DNA of 64,000 nt from Meghimatium bilineatum. Taxonomy: Eukaryota > Mollusca > Gastropoda > Stylommatophora > Philomycidae. Each line of letters begins with the position of its first letter. Positions within the stretch are counted from its first letter, which is position 1. The DNA is taken from NCBI GenBank assembly GCA_034231615.1, contig CM067322.1, positions 70,189,616-70,253,615 on the forward strand. Direction: 5' to 3'. Below are positions 43,520 to 54,708 of the stretch, in pieces. The notes beneath the pieces are model-generated. The model had not been told where the DNA came from and ran no database searches. It worked only from the letters and a program-made list of their open reading frames with translations. The position numbers were made by a program, and so were the translations under genes.

Positions 43520-43740
43520 TTGTCAACACAGCCATGTGGACAGGCAGCACAGAGTGCCAAACGTATACTTCAAGAGTGTTCTGAGTATGAAACGCTTAGG
43601 TAGACAATTGGCCATAGGAAACAACACTGGAATCAAAGCTTTATGGGACACTGTGTGAACTACAGAAGACAGTAAGTTTTATTAAGGAGACAGAATTACA
43701 GATATAGACATGTTTCAAGTGAACAAAAGAAGGAGAAGAA
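43520..43740 (+). mobile_element. LINE-F, 5'-truncated copy
   Basis: TGTCAACACAGCCATGTGGA, CAGGCAGCACAGAGTGCCAA and the terminal GACATGTTTCAAGTGAACAA plus GAAGGAGAAGAAG match the 3' 220 bp of LINE-F. No clear duplication was found. Confidence 0.75.
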
Positions 43741-44599
43741 GTTTGGAATTAGTTTCTACCTATTTGATTATTTTCCTTGGCTATGTTTATCAGTTTATAT
43801 TTATCATTTATTAATTTAAATATAAATATATTTAGGGTTAGAGTTAGTTGTGTTTTATAAAACTAACCCTAACCATAAAAAAAAATATTTAAATTCATTA
43901 TTGATTAATTATTGCTATAAAATATTGATTAATTAACCATAAAATACGCAGGTAGACACTAATTGCAAACAAGAACAAGCAACAGTATTATTACATTATC
44001 TTATCTTTACTGTAAGGCCGTAGATATGTTATCGAAAAAGAGGAGAGTTTTACATTTAAAAACAAACGAGAAAAGAGGGGGAAAGATCATTTCCTCGTGT
44101 TTGTGAATTCTCTGTGATTGGTTTCGTGAATATTTTTAGAAAACCATGACGGGTTTGAGTGGGGACTCTTAAGCTTGCCTCTTAGTACTAAATTCAATGT
44201 TCTAATTTCCTAAAAAAAAGGAAGAGCGGATGATTTTGAAACCCTTGATCCCCCATATCTACGGGATTGTCTTTGCCTTACTGTCACGGTATAACCAATT
44301 TGACAAAGTGTCACAGTAGAGTTCAAAAACGAATACACAATTCATACTACAGTTAAGGCACACCCATGTTTGTTTACAACCAGCTGTTGCCGTGACGAAG
44401 CAAAGTCCATAGCATATGCATCCATCTAATGATCATGGTTCTGTAAAGAATGAAATCTGATGTTATATTTTGTCTCCCAGTATAATTATTATTTTTTTGG
44501 GGAGGGGGGAGGGGTCAAATGTATTGAGCTTATAGACAGACGGCTGGATAGTGACCAATGGCCAAATTAGGACTACAAGCAGAATCAAAACAATCCTTC
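43741..44599. other. No gene recognised
   Basis: AT-rich, with a short inverted pair near 43848-43880 (TAGGGTTAGAGTTAGTTGTG and AACTAACCCTAACCATAA) that could form a small hairpin. TTAGGG-like units are too few to call telomeric. Confidence 0.4.
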
Positions 44600-44608
44600 A
44601 TACGTAAT

Positions 44609-44890
44609 TGTTCTTATTATTCTGCGTTCGTTCTCAAACTCATTCAGATTAGCAGGATGTAGCCTGGAGAACGGAATGCGGTGTGTCATGGTTTACAGCA
44701 TTGCTGCGCTATCTGCGCCTTTCGGCCTGACACATCCGACTTCAGCACGGCTTTGGATCACTGACCCTATATGGGATGGGACAGCCAACTCCATCCTACA
44801 ACCTCCTTAGTCGCCTTTTACGACATGCGTAGAAGGTAAACAGTGTTGCTATTTTTTGCTCCCCTTTCGGGCCCCGGCAACACACGGGCG
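44609..44890 (-). mobile_element. SINE copy, full length with target-site duplication
   Basis: 282 bp flanked by a perfect 9-bp duplication ATACGTAAT at 44600-44608 and 44891-44899. On the minus strand it starts CGCCCGTGTGTTGCCGGGGC and ends in GAACGCAGAATAAT. This is a good reference copy for the family. I see no convincing tRNA A/B-box pair, so the promoter type is unknown. Confidence 0.88.
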
Positions 44891-45159
44891 ATACGTAATG
44901 ATTTTGACTATTACCGTGTATCGTTGGTCGCTAATTATATACTTCGCCTGCCTACGTCGACCAATGGATTGCGTGGAAATAAACAAAAACATGACCTTAA
45001 AGGCATGTTTTGATTCTGCGGGTAGGTCTTATTTGGTGTTTATTTACAGCTGCATCACCAACCAGATACAATATTTATCCCAGGATAGGGATTTTAGCTG
45101 CGTGTATAGTGCCATGATCGTCTGTTGTATTGAAGACCTCTGAACAGAAAGTAAACAAT

Positions 45160-45310
45160 CTTTCATTCGTTAAGTTTTTTTATTATTGTCGTGAATTTCG
45201 CTGGTCACTAATTATATACTTAGAATCGCATGTCAAAAATAGCCAAGGTTATTTCAAGTATATAAATAGTCACCAATGAAAATCACAACAATCAAACACA
45301 TAATGAATAA
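45160..45310. mobile_element. Fold-back element (MITE-like)
   Basis: ATTGTCGTGAATTTCGCTGG then TCACTAATTATATACTTAG at the left is inverted relative to CTAAGGT...AAGTATATAAATAGTCACCA then ATGAAAATCACAACAATC at the right. Confidence 0.5.
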
Positions 45311-45339
45311 GGCTTCTTTACTTACTGTAAAATGTGCAA

Positions 45340-45560
45340 AACATAAATCCAACAGGAAAGCTTAAAATGGGTTAATGAAGTTTTGCTAATAACTGGACAC
45401 ACAAATCAACGTCCCCACCAAAAGGCTTTCCCGGACTTTTCCGTCGTTTTTTGGATGTATTTGTATGTAACCTTGATAAAGGCTTTTTGGTCAAAACGTC
45501 GATTTGTGTGTGTGATTATGAGTGTGTTTAGTTATTAGCAAAACTTCATTACACCGTTTC
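45340..45560. repeat. Fold-back repeat with Penelope-terminal-like motif
   Basis: AATGAAGTTTTGCTAATAAC (45374) and GTTATTAGCAAAACTTCATT (ending 45550) are a perfect 20-base inverted pair with further partial pairing inside. Near the right arm, CCTTGATAAAGGCTTTTTGG then TCAAAACGTCGATTTGTG resembles the hammerhead-bearing terminal motif of Penelope-like elements in a degenerate form. A related single arm is at about 32390-32470. Confidence 0.6.
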
Positions 45561-45699
45561 AAGATTTACTTTCTATACACATATACAGCAGACGGTCATG
45601 CTAGCGCCCTATTTACTAGGTGAAACTGCAACCTCGACCATCGTCTCATAAGACTTAACTGCAGAATCAAAACAAAAGGAGAATCGGCCTTCTTTTTCG

Positions 45700-45830
45700 G
45701 TGATATTTTTGGTTATTCCTGTGATTTTCGTTGGTCACTCCTGTGATTTTCGTTGGTCACTATTTATATAATTTGTGTCGCCTAGCAAAGTCAACCACCG
45801 AAATGCACGTGAATAATCCGAAAACATGAC
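45700..45830. repeat. Fold-back element relic with internal 22-bp duplication
   Basis: CCTGTGATTTTCGTTGGTCACT occurs twice in tandem at about 45718-45761, followed by the ATTTATATAATTTGTGTCGC core seen in other fold-back copies. Confidence 0.55.
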
Positions 45831-46009
45831 CCAAAAGGCGTGATTGAATTGTGTTGAATTATATTGGCGAAAAGTCACGCTACAGCTTACTCGTGCCGAG
45901 ACAAGAGAAAATAATAGTTACAATTTGACTTGACATGAATATTATAAGATATAACTAAGGAGGTCTAGACATGGAGTGTGTACCCTATTACGTAAATCAA
46001 AGTGGCACA

Positions 46010-46140
46010 TAATGATAGTTGAAGTAAGCTGTGTTTGGTTGAAAGACAGAGATATTCCAGCTGTACGAAACGACGCATTCCATTCTCCGGACTATATCCT
46101 GTTAATTTGACTGGAGCTTGAGAGCAAACCTACAAGAACA
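46010..46140 (+). repeat. SINE 3' half, diverged
   Basis: AGTGGCACATAATGATAGTT, CGACGCATTCCATTCTCCGG and ACTATATCCTGTTAATTTGA then GAGCTTGAGAGCAAACC follow the SINE order. Confidence 0.5.
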
Positions 46141-46329
46141 GCGATATAACAATCATACGACATACATATACTTAATATACCGCTAGTAAGCGTTATTTCC
46201 ATGTTTCTATGTTTACAAAATTTGATTTAATGCATGCTGACAATACCGATATCACGATAAACACACCGGTACAATTCATACTGCTGGACCATAACCGTAG
46301 ATAATATGTGAGACCTATTGGCTAATGTA

Positions 46330-46470
46330 AAAACAGCCGTCTAAAATGACTAATTAGACTTCCCCGTGATGTTCATTTGCTATCGACAAAAAGTATAATT
46401 AATTTGCTAAACCCTTAATGTGTTGTCAAGATTGTCACCAATGAAAATCACTGAAACACTTGGGATGCGT
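46330..46470. mobile_element. Fold-back element relic (MITE-like)
   Basis: Preceded by GACCTATTGGCTAATG, as is the copy at 7290. Contains ACTTCCCCGTGATGTTCATT and CACCAATGAAAATCACTGAA in inverted positions. Confidence 0.45.
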
Positions 46471-46899
46471 ATAGAAGAAAAATTACTAGGATGTCAGTGT
46501 CGATGTGTTTTAGTTGAATGACATAATTGTTTCAACTTAAAATAATAGCTAAACACCGGTTTACTCAAAGGTGTATCGCATATTCGACGTGTTTATTGTA
46601 TTTTGTTAGATTTAGCTAATTTATATATATAGTTTATGGAGTTTTATTACAATATGAGTTTGAAGTGTCAATTTACTACTGTGCAAAATGTGACTACACA
46701 ATTATAGCTACTTTTTGCAGAGAAGCTAGAAGGGGCCGTTTATATTACGACATATAAAATCCTACAAAGAGAACACATCATGCTCTCGGTTTACATAACA
46801 TGCCATTTAACCGTGTTGAATAAAACACGACTGTATTTATGTAAATCATGAATTACAGTAAAGTCGGAAACGATGATGCAGGCAGTAACATAAACGGTC

Positions 46900-47374
46900 T
46901 TGTCAGTGGAGCAGAACTTATTTCAAGCATTATTTACAGATGGTAGAGAATACAACACCGAAATAAATAGAATTATTTTCAGGAATTGGTTAGTGAACTC
47001 ACTTCTACCAGACCTGGATAGGTCGTCATTTATTGTTATGGACAAAACCATATATCACAACATAGTTGCGCATGAAGACACACTCTCCACTTCGTCAAGC
47101 ACAAAAGAAAATATATATTTTTTGCAAAAATAAATTCAAACCAGAGTTGTTATAACTTTTGAGACGGACAAAGAAGACAAAGTCTCTTGTAATTGACAAA
47201 ACCATCGTTGAGCATATCCAAACTTCTCTTTCACTACCACGTTACCATTCACATCTCAAACCCATTGAACTTGTGTGGGCTGCAGTCAAAGGTCAAGTAG
47301 TTGAACTAAAGACAACTTTCAAACTTTGTCATGTAACACGCGATTCCCTCGCACAAATATATATTGAGTACTGA
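46900..47374 (+). pseudogene. Tc1/mariner-type DDE transposase relic
   Basis: The first frame encodes TEINRIIFRNWLVNSLLPDL then DRSSFIVMDKTIYHNIV, the region around the second catalytic aspartate (usually V.MDNA.YH). A stop ends it at about 47131. In another frame LPRYHSHLKPIELVWAAVKG matches the LPPY.P.LNPIE..W..VK motif with the last catalytic acid (E). Stop and frameshift show it is dead. No inverted ends were identified. Confidence 0.72.
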
Positions 47375-47399
47375 AGAGAATGTGAACAGTGTGTACTTC

Positions 47400-48276
47400 A
47401 ATAGGAAGAGACATATTGACAACAAGATGGTTTGTATTTTATCCAGCCCTTAGCGGTAGTCGATCTTTTCGAGTATTCAGAATCCGAATAAAATAGTTGA
47501 TGTGCCGATCTTAGTTGTTCTCACATCGACCAAATATTGAACAATACAAACACGGACTTATAATAACATAACTGGTACTTCATTGTTTTGCTTCTCATAA
47601 CGATGTGTTTCCAGTCACTTTTATTTATAAAATGATCAAATATACATAGTTCTCTTCAAAACCGATTTCACAAGAAAAACATAAGACTATTAGATCATCA
47701 AATATATCAACTGCTTTACATACACTCTGGAAATAATGTTAACTATCTCACATTTACTGTTATTATGTTTAGTTGGTATACGCCTTTGACTCCACAATTT
47801 TGTGTTATTACGGTAAAATGTAAAATGTGACAGCCATTTTTTTTATTCCTATGTAAAACTATATAACAAAGACAAGTTTTGTTCATTTTTCAATCTACCT
47901 ATCAATTTGTAAAATATGAATTCCTAAGATAGTGCTGTGTATAAGACTAACTGCGAAATATGGTTGCTATGCATCAGGTAGTTTTGTGAAAATTGAGCGC
48001 TAGTAACATAAATTATGGAACGAACTATAATAACAAGCGTTGAAAGTTACCAATAATTGTTCAATTGTCTCCGTTCACAACAAGCATACGGTCATCTACG
48101 ACCATTGATGCAACTCATTACGTTGTCCGGAAACTTTCCCACAGACAAAGCTAACATTCCTAGGATCTAGTTAACACGTATTTTAAAGCGTGTATTTAAG
48201 AAAAATGTTTTAAGTAAACTCAAAGTTAAATGCTTTATGGTAAATTGGTAAAAATATATGTGTACGTTTATCTGAC
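47400..48276. other. No gene recognised
   Basis: AT-rich unique-looking sequence without recognisable features. Confidence 0.4.
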
Positions 48277-48283
48277 ACCTTCT

Positions 48284-48567
48284 TCTTCTTCTTCTGCGTT
48301 CGTTTTCAAACTCCTGCATATCAGCAGGATGTAGTCCGGAGAACGGAATGCGTTGTGTCATGGTTTACAGCATTGCTGTGATATCTGCACCTTTCGGCCT
48401 CTTACATCCGACTTCAGCATGGCTGTGGGTCACTGACCCTATATGGGATGGCGCAGCCAACTCCATCCCATAACCTCCTTAGTCGCCTCGTACGACATGC
48501 ATGGAAGGTAAACGGTGTGGCTATTCTTTGCTCCCCTTTCGGGCCCCGACAACACACGGGCAATAAA
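48284..48567 (-). mobile_element. SINE copy, near full length
   Basis: TTCTTCTTCTGCGTTCGTTT through GTAGTCCGGAGAACGGAATG and ATATGGGATGGCGCAGCC to CTTTCGGGCCCCGACAACAC. Probable 7-bp duplication ACCTTCT at 48277-48283 and 48568-48574, partly obscured by the TTC-rich end. Confidence 0.8.
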
Positions 48568-48574
48568 ACCTTCT

Positions 48575-49076
48575 AAATGTACACATAACTTCTATGAAGA
48601 GGTTTAATCTGCATAATGATTAGATTTTATGAATAATTCAAATCACTGTATTCACTCAAACATATTCCGATATCTTTTATCTGTACATACATTAATGTAT
48701 CTGGTTATCTTACACACACCCACGAACTGTCGTTACAAACAAAGATAAGTGTCAGATAAACATGTGTGTTTGTACAGGAATTTGTGTGCATGTAGCTGAT
48801 GATTATTTATCTTCTGCTTTTATTTGCTTGCATGCGAGGGCTGTCATTCCCAGGTAACGGATTTGACAAGCCGGCCATACTAGGTGAGGGCAACCGACAG
48901 GCATCGTCGGCCCGAATGTGAATACAGTGCTTGTCTGCACATGCGGACATGCACTGAATATGGCGGACAGCGCCATCGTAATAGCTGATGTTTAACAGGC
49001 TGAAAGCCATTTGCCAGCAATGTAGAACACTTTAGTCAGCTAATTCATCCTGGTACACCTTGACCTATTTATTTAT
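48575..49076. other. No gene recognised
   Basis: No gene or element recognised. Confidence 0.35.
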
Positions 49077-49720
49077 GTGACGTGTCCTTTACAGAACGTT
49101 GGTCTCACTGGCACTCTGTAAGCATCTCCGTTCAATGTAAGCTGTCTAGCCGCTTCCAATGCCATGTTCAGAAGGTATTAGATGTCACGTGTCCATCTCT
49201 TCCGCTTCCTGTTTCTTATCCCCATGATATTTCTAGTGGTTACTAAATATTGAATTTTTGCTGTTCTCACCACATGCACTAAAAATCTTGACTGTTTGCT
49301 TTTAATTTTGTATAATTTATCACTTTTTTCATCTCTGAGGACTTCAACATTAGTTTTCTTGGCTGTCCATGAAATTGTCATCATTCTTCTTAAAAGCCAC
49401 ATTTCAGTTACCTCCAACTCACACTGAACTTTTTTTTAATTGCATATAGTTCACATCCATATAGAAGAATTGGTTCGATATAGCATTATAGCACTCGAAT
49501 TCGAACATACGTACTTCATAGAATGTCTCTTATTTTTGAAATTTTGATTTGGCTTGTGCTATCCTGCTCTTTATTTCATTGGAGCACCGGCAATCTGATG
49601 TTATAATGGTGCCAAGATACTTGACTTTTTACACTTGATATATTTTTTTAATCCTTGATGTAAATACTGCATTGTGCATATCTTGAAATAATCATTACTT
49701 CTATTTTCTTCTTTTTATAC
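49077..49720 (-). pseudogene. LINE-D/E-type reverse transcriptase tail
   Basis: The minus frame 49417-49178 encodes MEVTEMWLLRRMMTISWTAK, KTNVEVLRDEKSDKLYKIKS, KQSRFLVHVVRTAKIQYLVT then RNRKRKRWTRDI, the thumb/C-terminal region. The 3' flank AAAGGACACGTCACATAAAT matches the end of the relic at 9793. Confidence 0.7.
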
Positions 49721-49739
49721 TGAGTCCTCTGTTTTCACT

Positions 49740-50200
49740 TACTTGTAGGGGTGCAAAGGGAACGCATTGCTCTAGGCGGACCCAGGGTTAGCAGATAACC
49801 AAGATCCCAAATGTACCTCCACGCGGTGCACCCTGGAAACAGAAATACAGCAGCTCGAGCTGATTCTGGCCAAATCATTTGGGGATCGTGTCCGAGAATG
49901 TGGAGGTAGCAGATGGAAAGAGATTTGCCTGCACAAGAGACAGACAATATATCCGACACCACCAGCATCACCACATATAGCGACACTGTCGACATACAGT
50001 GAAGCTAGTCAGTCCAGTCCGAACATTGGAGGGGCGGCCAATGTAAAATGCACGTAAAGGTAGATGCATGGCGAGAGACAAATATATTTCATACCGAGTA
50101 CAATGAAAGGGCAGAACAGCGCTAGAGGGCAGCGCGAACTGCAAATAGAAAATGAAAAGTTCCTAGGAAAGGGGAACTACAAGCTCCGTCAGCTCGAGAC
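49740..50200 (+). repeat. Dispersed repeat shared with 57600-57840
   Basis: GGGTTAGCAGATAACCAAGA and GTACCTCCACGCGGTGCACC then CTGGAAACAGAAATACAG parallel, in reverse complement, about 57700-57830. A weaker copy is near 33350-33480. Coding origin is possible but the protein is not recognised. Confidence 0.55.
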
Positions 50201-50960
50201 GAGCTTCTAGTTACCTGTGTTCCTTACAGGCAGAGACCCAGACCCATTCATTGGCGTTTGGTAAAGCAAGAAGACCTAATCCAACTCTAATGTCGAGCCT
50301 TCCTATACCGGAAGTACACTTGCAGAGAAAAAGGGTTCCGTACCCGATGGGCTCAGGCACAAAAGGGACAACGATTTAGCCCTGGCCCAACTCTACTGTC
50401 AGGTTTTCCTACACCGGAAATACACTTGAAGAGAGAAAGGGTTCAGTACCTGATGGGCTCAGGCGCTATTGGGACAAGGACGCTCAGCTCGAGAACGCCT
50501 TGCTCTCAAACGCGTGGTGTGAGACTCGAACTTGGACAAGGGGTACACGATGTCGGTGAATGACACCTCGGCTAAGAGGGCGAAAGAGCCAGGGTCCAAC
50601 TCCTCTGTTGAGTTCTTCCCCTTAAGGAACCAGGCTCATGGATGAGAAACGGTTCAGTACCCAATGGGCACAGGCACAGCACGTCCAATTACACGAGGCA
50701 AGTTCATAGACAGTGGAACACCTCGTTCGAGTCAGACGAGAGCAAAAAAGTCGTCTGGGCGTAGAGTCTCCACTACGCGTGCCTGGAGACAGATGTAGAG
50801 GCTGTCACAGGCTAAGGGTAGCCCACCCGAATTGTCAAGGCATGCCGAAATCGGATGTGCTAGGCCTACAAGGCGCATAACGGTGGCACAACGTAATCAC
50901 GCTCCCGGCGGAAATCGCACGGATATCCGTGATGGTTACAATGGAGCGAACGAAAACAAA
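50201..50960 (+). repeat. GC-richer repeat with three internal modules
   Basis: A module near CCTATACCGGAAGTACACTT...GTACCCGATGGGCTCAGGCA recurs at about 50405-50465 and, diverged, at about 50625-50690. The end (50800-50910) is shared with 34585-34700. It may be the 5' part of a retroelement; no domain is recognised. Confidence 0.5.
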
Positions 50961-50964
50961 ACAA

Positions 50965-51678
50965 AAACTTACTTGTACTACCATGTCTTACATGGTTTGA
51001 AATTCTTGTTTGCTACCTGCAGTCGGTATTGTATCATTAGCATATCTCTAATTATTCAAATTGTACCTTTATCTGCTATTCCTGACATGCTTTCTATTTT
51101 TCGTATATCTTCTGCATACAGAGAAAAAAGTGGTCATTAACAGCCTTGCAGCAGAGGAAAATCGTTACATGTGAAATGAAGTGTCTGGGAAAAGCTGAAA
51201 TGGTTACTAAACTGGATAAAACAAGAAATGAAGAAATTAGGAAAAGATTTGGTATACATCATGTATTGAGCATATTGAAAGACAACAAGTAAAATGGTTC
51301 GGTCACCTTATGAATGAACCCAGACCAAATACAAATAAGAGCATATAACAAAATAATATACGGACATAAGGCCAAATGTGGACTAAGAAACGGTGGATAG
51401 AAAACATCAAGATACCTTGAACAAACATGGACTTATGCAACTAATGCGACTCATCTGGCCTTGGAAAGACAGCTGAAGCTCTCACCCTACACTTAACGGC
51501 AAGTGTGAATACGATCAACTATCATTCACCTGAGACAGGCAAAGATAAAATATTTGGTGACATTACACATCCTTGTCTACGTCCATTTCTATCTTTTTGG
51601 AATTCTCCTACATTACTGTCAATCCTCATTGTAGACTTCCAATACTTATTTCTTACTATCTTGAGATAATTCCACATT
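50965..51678 (-). pseudogene. LINE-D reverse transcriptase fragment, interrupted
   Basis: Minus-strand pieces at 51660-51540 (LKIVRNKYWKSTMRIDSNVG, RRQGCVMSPNILSL) and 51135-50970 (FSLYAEDIRKIESMSGI, then a degraded palm) are contiguous in LINE-D at 39155-39430. Between them, 51140-51520 on the plus strand holds the tail of another LINE (VTCEMKCLGKAEMVTKLDKT, RNEEIRKRFGIHHVLSIL, LALERQLKL). The junctions are approximate. Confidence 0.65.
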
Positions 51679-51689
51679 GAATGTTTTCT

Positions 51690-52047
51690 CCACATCGAGG
51701 CCAGGACCGTGTAGTGGTGATGGGGCTTAGTTCAGCCATCAGGGGCTGGAAACTAAGACTGGTCGGGCAGTTCCACTCGAGCAGGACCATAGTCCGGCCC
51801 AAGTAAGCAGAGTGCTGAAGACGGAGGTAACCAGCCAATAGGCGCACAGATAACCAGGATGCCACGCACAAAACACAATGGAAACATGTCTGCATCTATA
51901 AACAGTTATGGTGCCTGCCCTGTGGCGGACGTTCAGGCAGGGACGGTGCCGGATGGGACACTGTATGAACTACAAAAGACAGTGAGTTTTATTCAGGAGA
52001 CAGAATTGCAGATATAGACATGTTTCAAGTGAACGAAAGAAGAAGAA
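51690..52047 (+). mobile_element. LINE-F internal-deletion derivative, 358 bp
   Basis: Flanked by a perfect 11-bp duplication GAATGTTTTCT at 51679-51689 and 52048-52058. The first 265 bp match the 5' end of full-length LINE-F (6932 down to about 6670). The last 92 bp match its 3' end (about 3099 down to 2996). The join is GTGCCGGATGGGACACTG, so roughly 3.57 kb is missing. The start-codon region ATGCCACGCACAAAACAC is retained but no enzyme domain is. Confidence 0.92.
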
Positions 52048-52260
52048 GAATGTTTTCTAACATATTTATTATTTCTGAATACTTCGCGTTGTTGAATTAT
52101 TTTTTACTGTAATCTATGAAACACAAGTACATGCCAGTTTGTACTTCTATTGCTTTCTCCATCAATGTTGCTTCTATATATAGGGCACTACTTGAATCCA
52201 GACAAAGAATCCTTACAGTACGATCTGGTTAAGGAGGGAATACTTTACTATACTCGTACG

Positions 52261-52417
52261 GCTGACGGGAATTGAACCAGGTCTGTTCTAGCAGCACCGA
52301 ATCGCTTTGCAACACAAGTAATCAGGATGCTGTTGGTCAAGTACGGAAAACCTGTTTACTTGTGTTGCAAGCGATTCGGTGCTGCTAGAACAGACCTGGT
52401 TCTATACCCATCAGCTG
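52261..52417. repeat. 157-bp palindrome containing B-box-like sequence
   Basis: Left GCTGACGGGAATTGAACCAG...AGCAGCACCGAATCGC and right GCGATTCGGTGCTGCT...CTGGTTCTATACCCATCAGC are inverted copies at about 60 bp each, with a loop of about 33 bases. The arm is the same repeat as 34296-34400 and includes a GGTTCAATTCC-like B-box on the minus strand of the left arm. Confidence 0.85.
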
Positions 52418-52749
52418 TAAGAATTATTTTCATTTTATCCTCATGCTTCCTACTTAAATTTACTTGTATACTCGTACGGAGGTTTCAAATTTCATAGTCG
52501 CGTTTTTCCCTTGATGTTGCAAAAAAAAAAATGGTGTGAGATTATACACGGAAGGTTTGGTGAGAATTACTACAATCTTCGACTATGAATTCCGTATCAA
52601 TGTCAAATGGCTTCCATAAAATATATCTTTATAAGATCTTGATTAGTGCAGTGATTCACGCTATGGCAACCAGAATTACAAACATGACGGGCACATCTGG
52701 TTGGTTTATGCCAGTAGTTCGTCAATTGCCAGTCCTGTACACTCATCAA

Positions 52750-52885
52750 AAATCATTCTTCTAAAGTGACATGTTTTGACTTTTTTTATGACTTTCATTG
52801 GTCAATTTTTGTGTACTTCATCTCCGCAGTAAATGTCACATGGTCTCACTTTTGAAGGATGATCCCCATGAGTCCAAAGTTCGGA
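52750..52885. mobile_element. Fold-back element (MITE-like)
   Basis: AATCATTCTTCTAAAGTGAC at the left and GTCTCACTTTTGAAGGATGA at the right are inverted; the centre has GACTTTCATTGGTCAATTTT. The right flank GATGAGTCC-type sequence (CCCCATGAGTCC) recurs at 53530 and 59500. Confidence 0.6.
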
Positions 52886-53107
52886 TTCTCGAAAGTTTAG
52901 ATTCTGATCGGTAGTGCAACATTTATTACTTGAGCAGTCAAGTGCGATACGTACAAACTGCACATACAACTGCAATGACATGATACTAGCCAGGTCTAAT
53001 GTCGCTTATGCACAGCAGGCATTTTAATGATGAATAATAACCAGCTATAGGACAGTAACTTCCTGACTGCTTGCGAATGAAAAAAAATTTGGAACACTAA
53101 TCTACTA

Positions 53108-53345
53108 ATTATGCATTCCATCTCGAACTTCTGGCAGGCTTGCCGGAATACCGTGTTTTATGGTTTACAGTTTGGCCTGCAATATAGAAATATTATCGGC
53201 CCGACACATCTGACTACAGCGTGAAGGAAACTAATAAATACAGTGCAAAAAATCTACAAACTAATAAATACAGTCAATCTGCATATTAATAAATACTGTG
53301 TCATGAATTTACATGCTAATAATTACTGTGTCATAAATTTACAAA
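53108..53345 (-). repeat. SINE fragment followed by degenerate 30-bp repeats
   Basis: 53108-53225 resembles the SINE 3' half in reverse (TTATGGTTTACAGTTTGGCC, TATCGGCCCGACACATCTGA). From 53228 to 53345, ACTAATAAATACAGTG-like units occur four times with drift. Confidence 0.5.
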
Positions 53346-53394
53346 CCACATGTTGCCATCTAGTCCCTCGACAATTATACAGCCCTGTGTTCTC

Positions 53395-53550
53395 ATAATC
53401 ACTTTTTAAAATGATGTTGACTTTTCCCCGTGATTTTCATTGGTCATGTGTATAATTTGTGTCGATAGCCAATGGAGAGAAAAAAACAGGAAATGAAATA
53501 GCATCATATTTGAAGGATGAATCGGGCCCGATGAGTCCACATGACTATAA
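53395..53550. mobile_element. Fold-back element (MITE-like)
   Basis: AAAATGATGTTGACTTTTCC...GTGATTTTCATTGGTCATGT at the left; TAATTTGTGTCGATAGCCAATG core; GGAAATGAAATAGCATCATA...TTGAAGGATGA at the right. Confidence 0.6.
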
Positions 53551-53899
53551 TCCACTCATAATTTGATTTACGTTTGGTACAAATATGCAAGATATTTTTC
53601 ATATAAGAATATAACAGACTCATATATGTTCATATTTCTGACTTGAACAACAAATATAATTATGTTCACATGCAAACTATACTAGCAATCACCAAAAACG
53701 TATCAACAAGCCTTTTTACGTGAACCATTGAATGTGTTGAATTAAAATTAACTGAAACTACTTTTTTCACATTTATGAACCATTTGCTGAATCATTTGTG
53801 CAGGATTTTAAATAATAAAAGCTTGGCCGCTGGATATTTGCTGGTCCCAAGCTAGGCTGTTGGTTATGTGGCGTCTAGTAAGGATATGAATGTTAGGGC

Positions 53900-54241
53900 T
53901 TATGTTTGCAATGAAGAGGAGTTAAGTCTCCTTTGCACAGTGTTTGCACTAACAAACACCAGAGTGCCACGTGTATGAGCTGCTGTCTTAGTTGTTGTTT
54001 GTAATCGGTTGTGAAGGTGCATCAGTACAATATGATGATCCTGATCTAGTGTTGTTACATAAGATTCACCAGGTATGGTAAGGACATTGGTGGTACCTGT
54101 CATCAGGAATCGTTGGTGCAGCCTTACTATAGTGTACTGCTCACAATTGAAATGTCTGGTCAACTGAATTTCACTGGTCGCCATTCCACTGAGAAACATA
54201 ACAGCATCTTGCGATGGGTCTCGAAAAGTCAGTCGAGGCAT
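53900..54241 (-). pseudogene. Tc1-like transposase N-terminus
   Basis: An open 113-codon stretch encodes MPRLTFRDPSQDAVMFLSGM, ATSEIQLTRHFNCEQYTIVR, LHQRFLMTGTTNVL, then VTTLDQDHHIVLMHLHNRLQ and NTVQRRLNSSSLQT. This is the paired-like helix-turn-helix and GRPR-linker region of Tc1 transposases, which bind the inverted ends. It stops before the DDE catalytic domain, and only debris follows. Confidence 0.8.
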
Positions 54242-54708
54242 GAAAAAAAAACCGGAAACCTTTTTCGATCAAATCCAGATAGTGCTTTTTACTCGCCTAA
54301 ACTTTATTAATGTGAGTGTCAAATTGCAATCCTCATTGACTTTTATTAGAGTCAGAATGTGTATATTTGCCTTTTGCACATGAAGCACAAACAATGAAAA
54401 AGTAACATAACATGAACAAAAAAGTGGGACTGCACAAACTTCACCTCATCACTTGAACGCGATCTGGGTTGAAGAATATCTCAAGTACATAAACATTTTA
54501 AAGGTGAAAACAAAAAAAGTTTTCGATTGTTTGTGAATGGTTGCTAGTATATATAATGCTACTACATAAACTATAACATTATAATATAGACTAAATATAC
54601 TATTTCATTTATGTACATTTTCTTCATCCATATATGTAATGCTGTATGTGGTAAAATAATATGACTAACTTATGACAGAATATTCCGAATACAAAACAAT
54701 GGTTATTA
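54242..54708. other. No gene recognised
   Basis: AT-rich sequence without recognisable features. Confidence 0.35.

Noticed and set aside
43845..43885. Internal telomere-like repeat (TTAGGG)
   Set aside because: Only one or two imperfect TTAGGG/CCCTAA units occur, as a small inverted pair.
45718..45761. Canonical hammerhead ribozyme in the fold-back elements
   Set aside because: The GTGATTTTC core does not contain the CTGATGA and GAAA elements; only the separate Penelope-like motifs come near, and those too are degenerate.
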